Notes: a model not told the origin generated them from the sequence alone. DNA of 64,000 bases from Ectothiorhodospiraceae bacterium 2226 (GCA_013348725.1 CP054689.1:2848501-2912500); one strand, 5' to 3'; shown: positions 38,481 to 48,549, counted from the first letter of the stretch. Translations and numbers: made by a program.

Positions 38481-39130
38481 TGGCCCGGCACGCCGCTCGC
38501 CGTGGCGCTCAGCAAGCCCTCGAGCGCCCCGCGCAGGGCGTTCTCCACCGCCTCGGGGGCAGCGGTGGCATCCAATATCCGGTAACGCTCGGGATGGGCC
38601 TCGGCGCGCGCACGGTAGGCCTCGGCCACACGTTCGAAAAACGCCGCCTGCTCCTGTTCGAAGCGATCCGCCGCGCTGCGCGAGCCGGCGCGGCGCAGGC
38701 CGAGTTGCACCGGGAGGTCGAACAGCACCGTGAGGTCCGGCCGCAGGTCGCCCTGCACCCAGTCCTCCAGTATGGCGATGCGCTCAGGCGCCATGCCTCG
38801 GCCACCGCCCTGGTAGGCGTAGCTGGCGTCGGTGAACCGGTCACAGATCACCCAGGTGCCCTGCGCCAAAGCCGGCTCGATGACGCGACGCACGTGTTCG
38901 GCCCGCGCCGCGAAGATCAGCAGCAGCTCCGCCTCGGGCGTCATGCCGGTGTAACGCGGATCGAGCAGCACCGCGCGCACCCCCTCACCGAGTCGCGTGC
39001 CGCCCGGTTCGCGCGTGGTGATGACCCGTCGCCCCTGCGATTCCACGTAGCCCGCCGCGGCGGCGAGTTGCGAGGTCTTGCCCGCGCCCTCGATGCCCTC
39101 CAGCGTGATGAATCGCCCGCGCTCCGCCAT
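38477..39130 (-). CDS. tmk: Thymidylate kinase
   Basis: A 217-residue P-loop kinase that phosphorylates dTMP. P-loop EGIEGAGKTSQ near residue 11, TREPGGTRLGE (the DR/E substrate motif region), CDRFTDASYAYQGGGRG containing the lid, and LTVLFDLPVQLGLRRAG. Normal length. It overlaps holB by 4 nt and is preceded by mltG at 11 nt. Confidence 0.95.
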   Translation of the reverse strand: MAERGRFITLEGIEGAGKTSQLAAAAGYVESQGRRVITTREPGGTRLGEGVRAVLLDPRYTGMTPEAELLLIFAARAEHVRRVIEPALAQGTWVICDRFTDASYAYQGGGRGMAPERIAILEDWVQGDLRPDLTVLFDLPVQLGLRRAGSRSAADRFEQEQAAFFERVAEAYRARAEAHPERYRILDATAAPEAVENALRGALEGLLSATASGVPGQ

Positions 39131-39141
39131 GATTCGGTCCT

Positions 39142-40143
39142 TTACCTGCCGAGTATGTATTTACGCACCGCTCGATTGTGCTCCTGGAGCGTGGCCGAGA
39201 AGTGATGGCTGCGATCGCCCCGGGACACGAAGTAGAGGTACTCGCCCTCTTCCGGATGCAGCGCGGCGTGGATCGCCGCCCGCCCCGGCATGGCGATCGG
39301 CGTGGGCGGCAGCCCGTGACGCGTGTAGGTGTTATACGGTGTGTCCGTATCAAGGTCGCGGCGGCGTAAACGGCCGGTGTAGTCGTCGCCCAGCCCGTAG
39401 ATCACCGTGGGATCGGTCTGCAGCCGCATATTGAGTTGCAGGCGGCGCGTGAACACACCCGCGACCTTGTGGCGCTCGTGCACCTGGCCGGTCTCGCGCT
39501 CGATGATGGAGGCCAGGATCAGCGCTTGGTACGGCGTGTCGATGGGCAGACCAGCGGAGCGCTGCGCCCACTGCTCCTCGAGGTAGACCTCCATGGCCCG
39601 GAAGGCGCGCCGCAGCAGGTCCAGATCGGAGGTGCCGCGCGGGGCAAGATAGGTATCCGGCAGGAACCGGCCCTCCGGATGCTCGCCCGCGGCCCCGAGC
39701 GCGGCCATGATGGCCTCCGCGTCGTGGGGCAGCGTCTGTTCAAGGAACTCCTGGTTGCGGATGGCCTGCATCAGTTGCCCGAAGTGCCAACCTTCCACGA
39801 TCGTGAAGGGGTACAGCACGACCCGCCCGTCGACCATGCGCTGCAGCAACTGCGCCGGCGACAGGCCGGGCTCCAGGGCGTACTCCCCCGCCTGCAGGCG
39901 GTGAGCCTTATCCCCTAGGCGCGCCGCCGCGACGAAGTAGCGCGGGCGCTCCAGCGCACCCATGGCGTGTAGCTGGCGTGCAACGCGCTGCACGCTGCTA
40001 CCGGGCGCGACCACCAAACGCTGCGCCTCCTCGACCGCCAGCGAGCCGTGCATGTGCGTGCGGTAATCGACCCACAACACGGCCGCCGCGGCGCCGCCGA
40101 GCAGCACGAGTATCGAAAGCACGCGGGTCAGACCAAGCCTCAT
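39142..40143 (-). CDS. mltG: Endolytic transglycosylase MltG
   Basis: A 333-residue membrane-anchored enzyme that cuts nascent peptidoglycan. One N-terminal helix (VLSILVLLGGAAAAVLWV), a LysM-like subdomain (VAPGSSVQRVARQLHAMG), the YceG domain with catalytic Glu in ASIIERETGQVHE, and the closing part DTPYNTYTRHGLPPTPIAMPG typical of the family. ATG 40143 overlaps pabC by 4 nt. The gene pair pabC-mltG followed by tmk is a common gammaproteobacterial arrangement. Confidence 0.94.
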   Translation of the reverse strand: MRLGLTRVLSILVLLGGAAAAVLWVDYRTHMHGSLAVEEAQRLVVAPGSSVQRVARQLHAMGALERPRYFVAAARLGDKAHRLQAGEYALEPGLSPAQLLQRMVDGRVVLYPFTIVEGWHFGQLMQAIRNQEFLEQTLPHDAEAIMAALGAAGEHPEGRFLPDTYLAPRGTSDLDLLRRAFRAMEVYLEEQWAQRSAGLPIDTPYQALILASIIERETGQVHERHKVAGVFTRRLQLNMRLQTDPTVIYGLGDDYTGRLRRRDLDTDTPYNTYTRHGLPPTPIAMPGRAAIHAALHPEEGEYLYFVSRGDRSHHFSATLQEHNRAVRKYILGR

Positions 40144-40979
40144 GCCCCCTCCCAGGCCGCCTGCAGGCGGCGGGTCACGGGTCCCACCAGGTAGCGGTGG
40201 TCATCCCACGCCCGCACCGGCCATATCCCAATGATGCTATTACACACGAAAACCTCCTCTGCTTGTGCGAGGTCATCCAGATCCAGACGCCGCTCCTCGC
40301 ACGGCAGGCCCAGCGCGGCGGCGCACTCCATCAGCACCGCGCGCGCGATGCCCGCGACCCCGCAACGCTCCAGGCGCGGCGTGAGCAGGCCGCCGCCACG
40401 CACCAGGAACAGATTGCTGCGCGTGCCCTCGACCAGCGTGCCTTCGCCGTCCAACAACAAGCCCTCTGCGGCCGGCTCGCCGCCCTCGGCGGCGAGCTCG
40501 CGGCTCGCGAGTACGTACTCCAGACGATTGAGGTGCTTGAGGCCCGCAAGGCGCGGCTGGCCCGCGAGGCGCGTCTGACACAGCCGCACCCGCACCCCCT
40601 CCGCCTGCGCGGCGGCCGACGCGGCCGCCGGCCAAGGGTAGCGTAACAGGATCCGGCGGGCGACGGGTTGCGCGGGTCGGCAGTATCCGCGCCCACCGCT
40701 GCCGGCCGTGTAGAGCAGTTTGAGCACCGCGCGCTCGTACCCCTCCGCGGCCTGCGTAAGCTCGGCGCGCAGGGTATCGCGGTCGGGCGGTGGCAGATCC
40801 AGGCAAGACGCCCCATGGGATAGGCGTGCCAGATGTCGTGCCAGATGCCGGATACGGCCGTCATGCACGGCCAGCGTCTCGAACAGGCCGTCGCCGTAAT
40901 GCAGTCCCCGGTCAGTGGCGAGCAGCGCGGCGGCGGGTTCCCCGTCGACCCAGATTGCCGGTCCGGCCTCGTCAGCCAT
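40140..40979 (-). CDS. pabC: Aminodeoxychorismate lyase
   Basis: A 279-residue class IV PLP enzyme that turns 4-amino-4-deoxychorismate into p-aminobenzoate and pyruvate for folate. RGLHYGDGLFETLAVHDG is the N-terminal signature, the PLP lysine lies in GLKHLNRLEYVLASRE, and VEGTRSNLFLVRGG with the following TP...GVAGIAR closes the site. It overlaps pabB by 8 nt upstream and mltG by 4 nt downstream, so it is translationally coupled to both. Confidence 0.92.
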   Translation of the reverse strand: MADEAGPAIWVDGEPAAALLATDRGLHYGDGLFETLAVHDGRIRHLARHLARLSHGASCLDLPPPDRDTLRAELTQAAEGYERAVLKLLYTAGSGGRGYCRPAQPVARRILLRYPWPAAASAAAQAEGVRVRLCQTRLAGQPRLAGLKHLNRLEYVLASRELAAEGGEPAAEGLLLDGEGTLVEGTRSNLFLVRGGGLLTPRLERCGVAGIARAVLMECAAALGLPCEERRLDLDDLAQAEEVFVCNSIIGIWPVRAWDDHRYLVGPVTRRLQAAWEGA

Positions 40980-42324
40980 GGCTCCCCTCCCCCAGCGCGC
41001 GCAGCAGACCGCGCGCCTTGGCGCCGCACTCGAGCAGCTCCTGATGTGGGTCCGAATCGGCCACGATGCCGGCGCCGGCCCGCAGGCTGAAACGCCCCGC
41101 CGAATCCAGTACCAGGGTGCGAATGAGGATGTTGAGATCCAGGCTGCCGTTGTGGTTCAGGTAGCCCATGGAGCCGGTATAGGCGCCGCGCGGACCCTGC
41201 TCCAGTTCCGCGATGATCTCCATACAGCGCACCTTGGGGCAGCCGGTGATGGTGCCGCCCGGAAAGACCGCGCGGATCACCTCGCCGGGGCTCACGCCCG
41301 CGCGCAACCGGCCACGCACATTGGACACGATGTGATGCACATGGGCGTAGCTCTCGAGCACCATGAGTTCGTCGACCTCCACGCTGCCCGGCACGCAAAC
41401 GCGGCCGAGGTCGTTGCGTTCCAGGTCGATGAGCATCACGTGTTCGGCGCGTTCCTTGGGGTGGGCGAGCAGTACGCGGGAGTTGGCGAGGTCCTCGTCC
41501 GGGATGGCGCCGCGTGGCCGCGTACCGGCAATCGGCCGACTCTCGATCCGCCCCTCCCGCACGGCCACCAGGCGCTCCGGGGAGGAACTGGCGATCCAGG
41601 CATCCCCCACCCGCGCGAGGCCGGCGAATGGCCCGGGGTTATTCAGGCGCAGCGCGTGGTAGACCGCGGCCGGCGAGCTGCTTGGCCCGAGACGGCCGCG
41701 CCACTCGCGCGAGAGGTTGACCTGAAACACGTCGCCGGCGCGAATGTACTCCTTGATGTGACGAACGGCGTCCTCGTAGGCGTCCGGATCGTCCTCCTCG
41801 CGTGCCAGTACGGAGGGCGCACCGCCGAGCGGGGACGGCGCGTGTGCCAGATCGGCCGCCATGGCGTCCACGAGATCCTCCTGACCCGCCTCGGCAACCA
41901 GGTACAGCGTGTCCGCCACGCGATCGCGCACGATCGCGGCCGGTATGCGCGTCGCCTGCGCAATGGGTAGTTCCGCGGGCAAGGGCAAACGTAAGCGCGG
42001 TTCGACTTCCTGGGCCAACTCGTAGCCGAGATACAGAAACCACCCGCCGCTGAAGGGCAGCTCCGGGTCGGCAACGTGGTGTGCCGCCGCGGCGCGCCAG
42101 CGCGCATCGAGTTCGCTCAGAAACGTCCCGGGGACATCCGCGCGCAGCGTCTCCTGGGGGAAGCCGAACAGGATGTCGTAGCGCGCGCGGGCCGTCCCGT
42201 CGGCGACACTCTCGAGGAGAAAGGGATAACGTGCCGGGTTCCGCGACTGCAGCGCCAGCAGGTCACGCCCCGGCGCGATGCGACGCCGAACCGCGGGTTG
42301 GGGTCTGGCGGCGGAAAGGCCCAT
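40972..42324 (-). CDS. pabB: Aminodeoxychorismate synthase component I
   Basis: A 450-residue chorismate-binding enzyme. The C-terminal domain is complete: FQVNLSREW, RPIAGTRPRGA, LIDLERNDLGRVC, HIVSNVRGRL, FPGGTITGCPK and RAGAGIVADSDP. The folate role follows from the adjacent pabC. One residue is odd: E. coli PabB has a catalytic Lys in PIKGT, whereas here the motif is PIAGT, as in anthranilate synthase TrpE. It may still be PabB, since context is clear, but a TrpE-like chemistry should be kept in mind. It is inserted between fabF and pabC, which are often direct neighbours elsewhere. Confidence 0.85.
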   Translation of the reverse strand: MGLSAARPQPAVRRRIAPGRDLLALQSRNPARYPFLLESVADGTARARYDILFGFPQETLRADVPGTFLSELDARWRAAAAHHVADPELPFSGGWFLYLGYELAQEVEPRLRLPLPAELPIAQATRIPAAIVRDRVADTLYLVAEAGQEDLVDAMAADLAHAPSPLGGAPSVLAREEDDPDAYEDAVRHIKEYIRAGDVFQVNLSREWRGRLGPSSSPAAVYHALRLNNPGPFAGLARVGDAWIASSSPERLVAVREGRIESRPIAGTRPRGAIPDEDLANSRVLLAHPKERAEHVMLIDLERNDLGRVCVPGSVEVDELMVLESYAHVHHIVSNVRGRLRAGVSPGEVIRAVFPGGTITGCPKVRCMEIIAELEQGPRGAYTGSMGYLNHNGSLDLNILIRTLVLDSAGRFSLRAGAGIVADSDPHQELLECGAKARGLLRALGEGSHG

Positions 42325-42352
42325 GGATGAGTCGGGGGCGCACCCCCTGCCG

Positions 42353-43594
42353 TCACGGCAGGCGGCGGAAGACCAGTGTGGCGTTGGTGCCGCCGAAACC
42401 GAAGGAATTGGACAGCGCGACGTCGATCTTCATGGTGCGCGCTTCGTGCGCCACATAGTCGAGGTCGCACTCCTCGTCGGGATGGTGCAGATTGATGGTC
42501 GGCGGCGCCACCTGATCGCGGATCGCCAGCGCTGTAAACACCGCCTCCACAGCACCCGCCGCCCCCAGGAGGTGGCCGGTCATGGACTTGGTGGAACTCA
42601 TGGCGAGCTTGGGGGCGTGCGCCCCGAATGCCGCCTTGACGGCCCGCGTCTCGGCGCGGTCACCGGCCGGCGTGGAGGTGCCGTGTGCGTTGATGTAGTC
42701 GACCTCGCTCGGGTCGACCTGGGCGTTGCGCAGCGCATTCAGCATGCAACGGCGCGCGCCGTCGCCGCCCTCTTCGGGCAGCGTCATGTGATAGGCATCG
42801 CCGCTCATGCCGTAACCGGCAACCTCGGCATAGATGCGCGCCCCGCGGCGCCGGGCATGCTCCAACTCCTCCAGCACCAGAACGGCCGCGCCGTCGCTGA
42901 GGACGAAACCGTCGCGCTCGCGATCCCATGGACGGCTGGCCGCTTGCGGGTCGTCGTTGCGGGTGGATAGCGCCCGCGCCGCGCCGAAACCGCCGAGCCC
43001 CATGGGGCTGCTGGACATCTCGGCGCCGCCGGCGAGCATCACGTCCGCGTCGCCATACTCGATCAGGCGGGCGGCGTCACCGATGCAGTGCGTGGAACTG
43101 GCACACGCGGTCACGATCGCGAGGTTCGGGCCCTTCAGACCGTGCCGAATGGAGACATGGCCGGAGACCATGTTGATGATGTTGGCCGGTACGAAGAACG
43201 GCGAGATCTTGCGCGGCCCACCGTCGAGGTAGGACTTGTGCCCGGCCTCGATGCCGGGCAGTCCGCCGATCCCCGACCCGATCACGGCGCCCGCGCGTTC
43301 GGCGAGCGCGCCGTCGATCGTCAAGCCTGCATCCTGCATGGCCTCATCCGCCGCGGCTATACCGTAGTGGATGAACGTGTCCATCTTGCGCGCTTCCTTG
43401 GCCTGCAGATAGCGCGTTACGTCGAAATCCTTGACGGTACCGCCGATGCGCGTGCTGAAGGTCGAGGTGTCGAAGTGCGTGATCGGAGCGATACCGCTAC
43501 GCCCGTTCACGATGTTCTGCCACGCGGCGTCCAGGCCGGTCCCGACCGGTGACACCACGCCCATCCCCGTTACGACAACCCGACGCTTTGCCAA
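42353..43594 (-). CDS. fabF: Beta-ketoacyl-ACP synthase II
   Basis: A 413-residue elongating condensing enzyme of type II fatty acid synthesis. Catalytic cysteine C164 in [13 protein letters not shown], first His in [12 protein letters not shown], second His in [14 protein letters not shown], and [11 protein letters not shown] at the end. The start is TTG (43594) with a GGGAGA ribosome site, giving [11 protein letters not shown]; no ATG is available without losing the first strand. It follows acpP by 19 bp, the standard pair. Confidence 0.95.
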   Translation of the reverse strand: MAKRRVVVTGMGVVSPVGTGLDAAWQNIVNGRSGIAPITHFDTSTFSTRIGGTVKDFDVTRYLQAKEARKMDTFIHYGIAAADEAMQDAGLTIDGALAERAGAVIGSGIGGLPGIEAGHKSYLDGGPRKISPFFVPANIINMVSGHVSIRHGLKGPNLAIVTACASSTHCIGDAARLIEYGDADVMLAGGAEMSSSPMGLGGFGAARALSTRNDDPQAASRPWDRERDGFVLSDGAAVLVLEELEHARRRGARIYAEVAGYGMSGDAYHMTLPEEGGDGARRCMLNALRNAQVDPSEVDYINAHGTSTPAGDRAETRAVKAAFGAHAPKLAMSSTKSMTGHLLGAAGAVEAVFTALAIRDQVAPPTINLHHPDEECDLDYVAHEARTMKIDVALSNSFGFGGTNATLVFRRLP

Positions 43595-43613
43595 CGCGCT
43601 TCTCCCGAATCCT

Positions 43614-43850
43614 TTAGGCCTGGTGCTTCTTGATGTAGTCGATCGCTTCCTTCACGGTCGTGATCTTCTCGGCCTCTTCATCGGGGATCTCGGTCTCGAA
43701 CTCTTCCTCGAGCGCCATCACCAACTCCACCGTATCGAGCGAATCAGCGCCCAGGTCGTCGACGAAGGAGGCCTCTTCGGTCACTTCCTCTTCCTTCACG
43801 CCGAGCTGTTCCACGACGACCTTCTTGACGCGTTCTTCCACAGTGCTCAT
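43614..43850 (-). CDS. acpP: Acyl carrier protein
   Basis: A 78-residue acidic four-helix protein carrying acyl chains on 4'-phosphopantetheine at S37 in [18 protein letters not shown]. The start is ATG 43850 ([10 protein letters not shown]), not the in-frame ATG 36 nt upstream, which would add residues foreign to the family. The 120 bp between fabG and acpP give room for its own promoter, often present for this highly expressed gene, but I cannot point to one. Confidence 0.97.
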   Translation of the reverse strand: MSTVEERVKKVVVEQLGVKEEEVTEEASFVDDLGADSLDTVELVMALEEEFETEIPDEEAEKITTVKEAIDYIKKHQA

Positions 43851-43970
43851 GACGGTAATGTCCTCCAAATGGTCGATAGCGGCCAAGCCGCGGTGGGGTA
43901 TTCTATTGAAATAGCGGTAGCGATGCCAGAAAAACGGGGACGCACCCTAACGCGCTGATGCGCCGCCTTT

Positions 43971-44714
43971 TTACATGTACATGCCACCGTTGACATGCAA
44001 GGTGGTACCGGTGATGTAAGCCGCCGCCGGCGATGCCAAGAACACCACCGCCGCCGCGACCTCCTCGGGTGTGCCGAGCCGGTTGAGCGGGATCTGTCCG
44101 AGCAGCGACTGCTTGTGCTCCTCCGGCAGCGCGCGCGTCATGTCGGTATCGATGAAGCCAGGGGCCACGGCGTTGACCGTGATCCCGCGCGAGCCGACCT
44201 CACGCGCCAGCGACTTGCTGAAGCCGACCACGCCCGCCTTGGCGGCCGAGTAATTGGTCTGCCCGGCGTTGCCGGAGAAGCCGACCACCGAGGCGATGTT
44301 GATGATGCGGCCGCGGCGCGCCTTCATCATGCTGCGCAAACAGGCCTTGGACAGGCGGTACACGGAGCTGAGGTTGGTGTTGATGATGCTCTCCCACTCC
44401 TCGTCCTTCATGCGCATCAACAAGTTGTCGCGCGTGATGCCGGCATTGTTCACCAGCACGCTGGGGGCGCCTAGCGTCTCGCCGACCGCGCTGACGAGCC
44501 CGTCCACCGAGGCGGGGTCCGACACGTCGGCCATGAAGCCGCGCCCCTTGGCGCCCGCCTCCTCCAAATAGCGCGTGATCGCTTGCGCGCCGGATTCCGA
44601 GGTGGCTGTGCCTGCCACGACGGCGCCATGCGCCGCCAGTTCCAAGGCGATGGTCTTGCCGATGCCGCGGCTGGCGCCGGTCACCAGCACGATTTCCTGC
44701 TCGAGTGAGTACAT
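43971..44714 (-). CDS. fabG: 3-oxoacyl-ACP reductase
   Basis: A 247-residue SDR that reduces beta-ketoacyl-ACP with NADPH. TGASRGIGKTIALELA cofactor motif, NNAGITRDNLLMRM, the catalytic Ser in NIASVVGFSGNAGQ, Tyr-x3-Lys in NYSAAKAG, and GFIDTDMTRALP. Full length. GGGGGAG precedes the ATG. It sits 33 bp after fabD in the canonical fabH-fabD-fabG-acpP-fabF order. Confidence 0.96.
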   Translation of the reverse strand: MYSLEQEIVLVTGASRGIGKTIALELAAHGAVVAGTATSESGAQAITRYLEEAGAKGRGFMADVSDPASVDGLVSAVGETLGAPSVLVNNAGITRDNLLMRMKDEEWESIINTNLSSVYRLSKACLRSMMKARRGRIINIASVVGFSGNAGQTNYSAAKAGVVGFSKSLAREVGSRGITVNAVAPGFIDTDMTRALPEEHKQSLLGQIPLNRLGTPEEVAAAVVFLASPAAAYITGTTLHVNGGMYM

Positions 44715-44747
44715 GCGCTCCCCCTAGTCTTCTTGGTTCGTCAGCAG

Positions 44748-45680
44748 TCAGGCCTGCACGCCGAGCGCTTCGTCGAGCGTGGCGGGATCCTGCACGCAAA
44801 GCGTCTGCAGCGAGCGGTCGATGCGCTTGTTCAGCCCGGCGAGCACCTTGCCGGGCCCGCATTCGATCACCCGGTCGACGCCGTCGGCGGCCATGCGTTG
44901 CACGGTCTCCACCCACCGCACCGGGCTATACAACTGGCGCACCAGGGCGTCGCGAATCTGCCCAGGCTCGCTGTGTGCGGCCACGTCGGCGTTGTGCAGC
45001 ACCTGCACGCGCGGGGCGTTGAACGCCACCTCAGCCAGGCGTTCGGCCAATTGAGCCGCGGCCGGCCGCATCAACTCGCAATGCGAGGGCACGCTGACCG
45101 GCAGCAGCACGGCACGCTTGGCGCCCGCCTCGCGCGCCAGGGCCACGGCGCGGTCCACTGCGCTGCGGGTACCGGCGACCACTACTTGGCCGGGGGCGTT
45201 ATAGTTCACCGCCGCGACCACCTCGCCCTGCGCGACGTCCCGACATACCGCCTCGACCTGTGGATCGGTCAGCCCGAGGATCGCCGCCATGGCGCCCTCG
45301 CCGGCCGGTACCGCGGCCTGCATGGAACGGCCGCGTTCGGCGACCAGGCGCACCGCGTCGCGATAGGCCAGCGCCTCGGCGCACACCAGCGCGGTATACT
45401 CACCCAGGCTGTGGCCCGCCATGTAACGCGGGCGCTCGCCGGCCGCCTCGCACCACACGCGCCACACCGCCACCCCGGCGGCGAGCATCGCGGGCTGGGT
45501 CACCTCGGTCTGGCCGAGGCGTCCTTCCGGGTCTTCCTGTGCAATGCGCCACAGGTCATAACCGAGCACCTCCGACGCCTCGTCGAAGGTGGCGCGCACG
45601 GCCGGATGCGCGGCCGCCAGCTCCGCCAGCATGCCGACCGATTGGGAACCTTGTCCGGGGAAGATGAAGGCCAAGGACAT
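44748..45680 (-). CDS. fabD: Malonyl-CoA:ACP transacylase
   Basis: A 310-residue acyltransferase loading malonyl groups onto ACP. FIFPGQGSQSVGM at the N-terminus, nucleophile S91 in GHSLGEYTAL, substrate Arg in AERGRSMQ, and the His in VSVPSHCELM complete the site. Normal length and order between fabH and fabG. Confidence 0.96.
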   Translation of the reverse strand: MSLAFIFPGQGSQSVGMLAELAAAHPAVRATFDEASEVLGYDLWRIAQEDPEGRLGQTEVTQPAMLAAGVAVWRVWCEAAGERPRYMAGHSLGEYTALVCAEALAYRDAVRLVAERGRSMQAAVPAGEGAMAAILGLTDPQVEAVCRDVAQGEVVAAVNYNAPGQVVVAGTRSAVDRAVALAREAGAKRAVLLPVSVPSHCELMRPAAAQLAERLAEVAFNAPRVQVLHNADVAAHSEPGQIRDALVRQLYSPVRWVETVQRMAADGVDRVIECGPGKVLAGLNKRIDRSLQTLCVQDPATLDEALGVQA

Positions 45681-45737
45681 GATTGAGTGCTCCCGCGTTG
45701 TTGGTGTGCGTCGCCCCGCGCGTAGCGCGCCGGGCGT

Positions 45738-46706
45738 TCAATAACGAAGCAGTGCCGAGCCCCAGGTGAAACCGCCGCCGAAGGCCTCCAGCAACAGGGT
45801 TTCGCCACGCTTGATGCGCCCGTCGCGTACGCCGACGTCCAGCGCGAGCGGGACGGAGGCGGCGGAGGTGTTGCCGTGATCGGCGACGGTGGTGATGACG
45901 CGATCCATGGACATCTGCAGCTTGCGCGCGGTGGCGGCGATGATGCGGATGTTGGCCTGATGCGGCACCAGCCAGTCGACGTCCGACTTCTGCATGCCGT
46001 TCGCTTCCAGGGTCTCGTCGACGATGCGCCCCAGCGTGTTCACCGCGATGCGGAACACCTCGCTGCCGCGCATCTGCATGTAGGCCTCGCCGGCCTGGAC
46101 GGCCTCATAGCCGGAGGAGATGCCCGCCGGCACCGTGAGCAGGTCCTTGTGGCGGCCGTCGGCGTGGATGTGGGTGCTCAGGATGCCCGGCTCCTCGCTC
46201 GGCCCCAGGACCACCGCACCCGCGCCGTCGCCCCACAGGATGCAGTTGGAGCGGTCGGTCCAGTCGGTGATGCGCGACAGCGTCTCGGCCCCGACCACTA
46301 GCGCGCGCCGCGCCGCGCCCGTGCGGATGAACTTATCCGCCACGCTGAGCGCGTACACGAAGCCGCTGCACACGGCCTGCAGGTCGAACGCACCGCCGCC
46401 GGGCGCGCCCAGGCGGTCCTGCAACAGGCACGCGGTGCTGGGAAACACGCGATCCGGGGTGGTGGTCGCGACGATGATGAGGTCGACCTCGGCAGGCTCC
46501 ACGCCCGCGGCCTCCAGCGCCCGGCGCGACGCCTGTTCGGCCAGATCGCAGGTAGTCTCGTGCTCCGCCGCGATGTGACGCCGCTTGATGCCGGTGCGCT
46601 CGGTGATCCACTCGTCCGAGGTGTCCACCATGCGCTCGAGATCCTGGTTGGTCAGGATCTTTTCGGGCAGGTACCCGCCCGTGCCGAGGATGCGCGTGTA
46701 GCTCAC
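45738..46706 (-). CDS. fabH: Beta-ketoacyl-ACP synthase III
   Basis: A 322-residue initiating condensing enzyme (acetyl-CoA plus malonyl-ACP). Catalytic C113 in [13 protein letters not shown], His in [11 protein letters not shown] and Asn in [11 protein letters not shown] form the triad. The start is GTG 46706, overlapping the plsX stop as GTGA and giving [14 protein letters not shown], the correct family N-terminus. The longer frame within plsX is shadow. Confidence 0.95.
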   Translation of the reverse strand: MSYTRILGTGGYLPEKILTNQDLERMVDTSDEWITERTGIKRRHIAAEHETTCDLAEQASRRALEAAGVEPAEVDLIIVATTTPDRVFPSTACLLQDRLGAPGGGAFDLQAVCSGFVYALSVADKFIRTGAARRALVVGAETLSRITDWTDRSNCILWGDGAGAVVLGPSEEPGILSTHIHADGRHKDLLTVPAGISSGYEAVQAGEAYMQMRGSEVFRIAVNTLGRIVDETLEANGMQKSDVDWLVPHQANIRIIAATARKLQMSMDRVITTVADHGNTSAASVPLALDVGVRDGRIKRGETLLLEAFGGGFTWGSALLRY

Positions 46707-47743
46707 ACCGCCCGCCTTTGGGCCAGAAACACCTCGAGTTGCTTGCTGATCCGCTCCGGCACGTTCTTTTCGACCTCCACCAGCGCCTCGCGAATGGCGT
46801 TGGTGTACGCCATTACGTCCGCGCTGCCATGACTCTTGATCACAATGCCCTGCAGGCCAACCAGGCTGGCCCCGTTGTACTTGCGCGGGTCGATCCGGTT
46901 GCGCAGTGCCTTGAGCACCGGCAACGCCGCGAGCCCCGCCATGCGCGTGAGCGCATTGCGCCGAAACGCCTGCTGCATGAAGTGGGTGATCATGCGGGCC
47001 ACGCCCTCGGTGGTCTTCAGGGCGACGTTGCCGACGAAGCCGTCGCATACCACGACATCGGCGCTGCCTTTATAGATGTCGTCGCCTTCCACGAACCCGA
47101 TGTAGTTCAGGCCGCTGCCGGTCAGCAGGCGCGCAGCCTCCTTCACGCGTTCGTTGCCCTTGATCTCCTCGGCCCCGATGTTCAGCAGGCCGACTCGTGG
47201 GGCCGGATTATTATCCACCGCGCTGACCAAAACCGAGCCCATGACCGCAAACTCGAACAAATGCTCGGCGGTGGAGTCGACGTTGGCCCCCAGATCGAGC
47301 ACGTGCGTGTGGCCGCGCATGGTCGGCAAGGCCGTGATGATGGCGGGACGGTCCACCCCGGAGAGGGTCTTGAGCACGAAGCGGGCGGTGGCCATGAGCG
47401 CGCCCGTATTGCCGGCGCTCACACAGGCCTGCGCCTTGCGCTCCTTGACGAGGTTGAGCGCCACGCGCATGGACGAGTCCTTCTTGCCGCGCAGGGCAAG
47501 CGAAGGCAACTCGTCCATGGCCACGACCTGCGTGGTGTGGTGGATCTCGAGGCGGGAATCGGCGCCCGAGCCGAAATCGGCCCCATGCTGTTGCAGGGTC
47601 TGCTCGATGATGTGGCGATCGCCGACCAGGATGAGCCGTAGCTCGCGGTGGGCCTGCAAGGCGGTCAGTGCGGCGGGCACGACCACGGCCGGCCCCACGT
47701 CACCGCCCATTGCGTCGAGCGCGATCGTGGTGAACTGCGCCAT
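46703..47743 (-). CDS. plsX: Phosphate acyltransferase PlsX
   Basis: A 346-residue enzyme making acyl-phosphate from acyl-ACP at the entry to phospholipid synthesis. [19 protein letters not shown] start, [53 protein letters not shown] and [19 protein letters not shown] all match. It couples to fabH by a 4-nt overlap and follows rpmF across a 76-bp gap with two hairpins. Confidence 0.95.
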   Translation of the reverse strand: MAQFTTIALDAMGGDVGPAVVVPAALTALQAHRELRLILVGDRHIIEQTLQQHGADFGSGADSRLEIHHTTQVVAMDELPSLALRGKKDSSMRVALNLVKERKAQACVSAGNTGALMATARFVLKTLSGVDRPAIITALPTMRGHTHVLDLGANVDSTAEHLFEFAVMGSVLVSAVDNNPAPRVGLLNIGAEEIKGNERVKEAARLLTGSGLNYIGFVEGDDIYKGSADVVVCDGFVGNVALKTTEGVARMITHFMQQAFRRNALTRMAGLAALPVLKALRNRIDPRKYNGASLVGLQGIVIKSHGSADVMAYTNAIREALVEVEKNVPERISKQLEVFLAQRRAV

Positions 47744-47764
47744 AAAGCTATTTCTCGTCGGGAG

Positions 47765-47797
47765 GCGCGAGACGCCCCGCTGGGGTGCGTCTCGCGC
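47765..47797. promoter_or_regulatory. 11-bp perfect hairpin between rpmF and plsX
   Basis: GCGCGAGACGC (47765-47775) pairs with GCGTCTCGCGC (47787-47797). A smaller stem AAGGCGG/CCGCCTT (47804-47821) overlaps the rpmF stop. Neither has a T-run on the transcribed strand, so they look like processing or attenuating stems that could set rpmF apart from the fab genes. Confidence 0.5.
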
Positions 47798-47819
47798 GAT
47801 TGCAAGGCGGCGGACCGCC

Positions 47820-48002
47820 TTACTCCTCGTCTTGACGATCGATGACCTTGCGGCCCTTGTAGTAGCCGTCCGGCGTCACGTGGTGACGGCGGTGCGTCTC
47901 GCCGGTGGTGGGGTCGATGGAGAGCGTCGGGCCCGTGAGGGCGTCGTGCGCACGCCGCATGCCGCGCCGGGACGTGGACTTCTTGCTCTTTTGCACTGCC
48001 AT
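47820..48002 (-). CDS. rpmF: Ribosomal protein bL32
   Basis: A 60-residue basic protein, [20 protein letters not shown] at the start and [19 protein letters not shown] at the end, typical of the gammaproteobacterial L32 without the zinc cysteines. It sits between yceD and plsX as usual. Confidence 0.97.
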   Translation of the reverse strand: MAVQKSKKSTSRRGMRRAHDALTGPTLSIDPTTGETHRRHHVTPDGYYKGRKVIDRQDEE

Positions 48003-48018
48003 GACGAAAAACCTCTAG

Positions 48019-48540
48019 CTAATCAGTTGTCTTACCCTTCAGGGTCGACAGCACGGCAAACGGGTTGTCCCGCGCCGGCGGCGCCTGTTCCTGTTGCGTC
48101 TCCTGCACGTGCTGCGCCGCCGGACACGCGTCCAAGGGGTGCATCGGCACGATCGGGAACGCCAAAATCAGCTCGTCTTCAACGAATGCCGCGACCTGTA
48201 CCTCCCCCTCCTCGACCAGCAGGGGCTCGTACGGCTCGGGCAGGCGTTCGGCCTCGATCTGGTGGCGCACCACGCCGACCCGCGGGTGCAGGTCCAGCGC
48301 CACCGTCATCTCCTGCAGGCAGCGCTGACACAGCGTGTGCAACTCAGCCTGCAGATGGCCGTCCAGCAACACGACTCCCTCAGCGCTGGGCGGCAGGCTG
48401 AGGTGGACCGAAACCTCCCCCTCGCGCCGGCTGAGCATGTCGCCCAACCGGGTCATGCGAGCCACGGGGAAGACCCCGGAAAACCGTCGGCCTTGCGCCT
48501 TGCGCGCCGGGTCGATGAACGCTGGCAGAGCTCCCGACAT
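48019..48540 (-). CDS. yceD: YceD family protein (DUF177)
   Basis: A 173-residue cytoplasmic protein encoded with rpmF; the family is linked to 23S rRNA accumulation in bacteria and plants. FIDPARKAQGRRFSGVFP at the start, LHTLCQRCLQEMTVAL with the conserved CxxC, ERLPEPYEPLLVEEG, EDELILAFPIVPMH and DNPFAVLSTLKGK all fit. Start ATG 48540 agrees with the family N-terminus, and it lies only three bases downstream of the expected transcription start, with no Shine-Dalgarno: the mRNA would be almost leaderless. Confidence 0.9.
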   Translation of the reverse strand: MSGALPAFIDPARKAQGRRFSGVFPVARMTRLGDMLSRREGEVSVHLSLPPSAEGVVLLDGHLQAELHTLCQRCLQEMTVALDLHPRVGVVRHQIEAERLPEPYEPLLVEEGEVQVAAFVEDELILAFPIVPMHPLDACPAAQHVQETQQEQAPPARDNPFAVLSTLKGKTTD

Positions 48541-48549
48541 AAGCCGGCC

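Noticed and set aside
43851-43970. Separate acpP promoter
   Set aside because: Expected from biology, but no hexamer pair with acceptable spacing was convincing.
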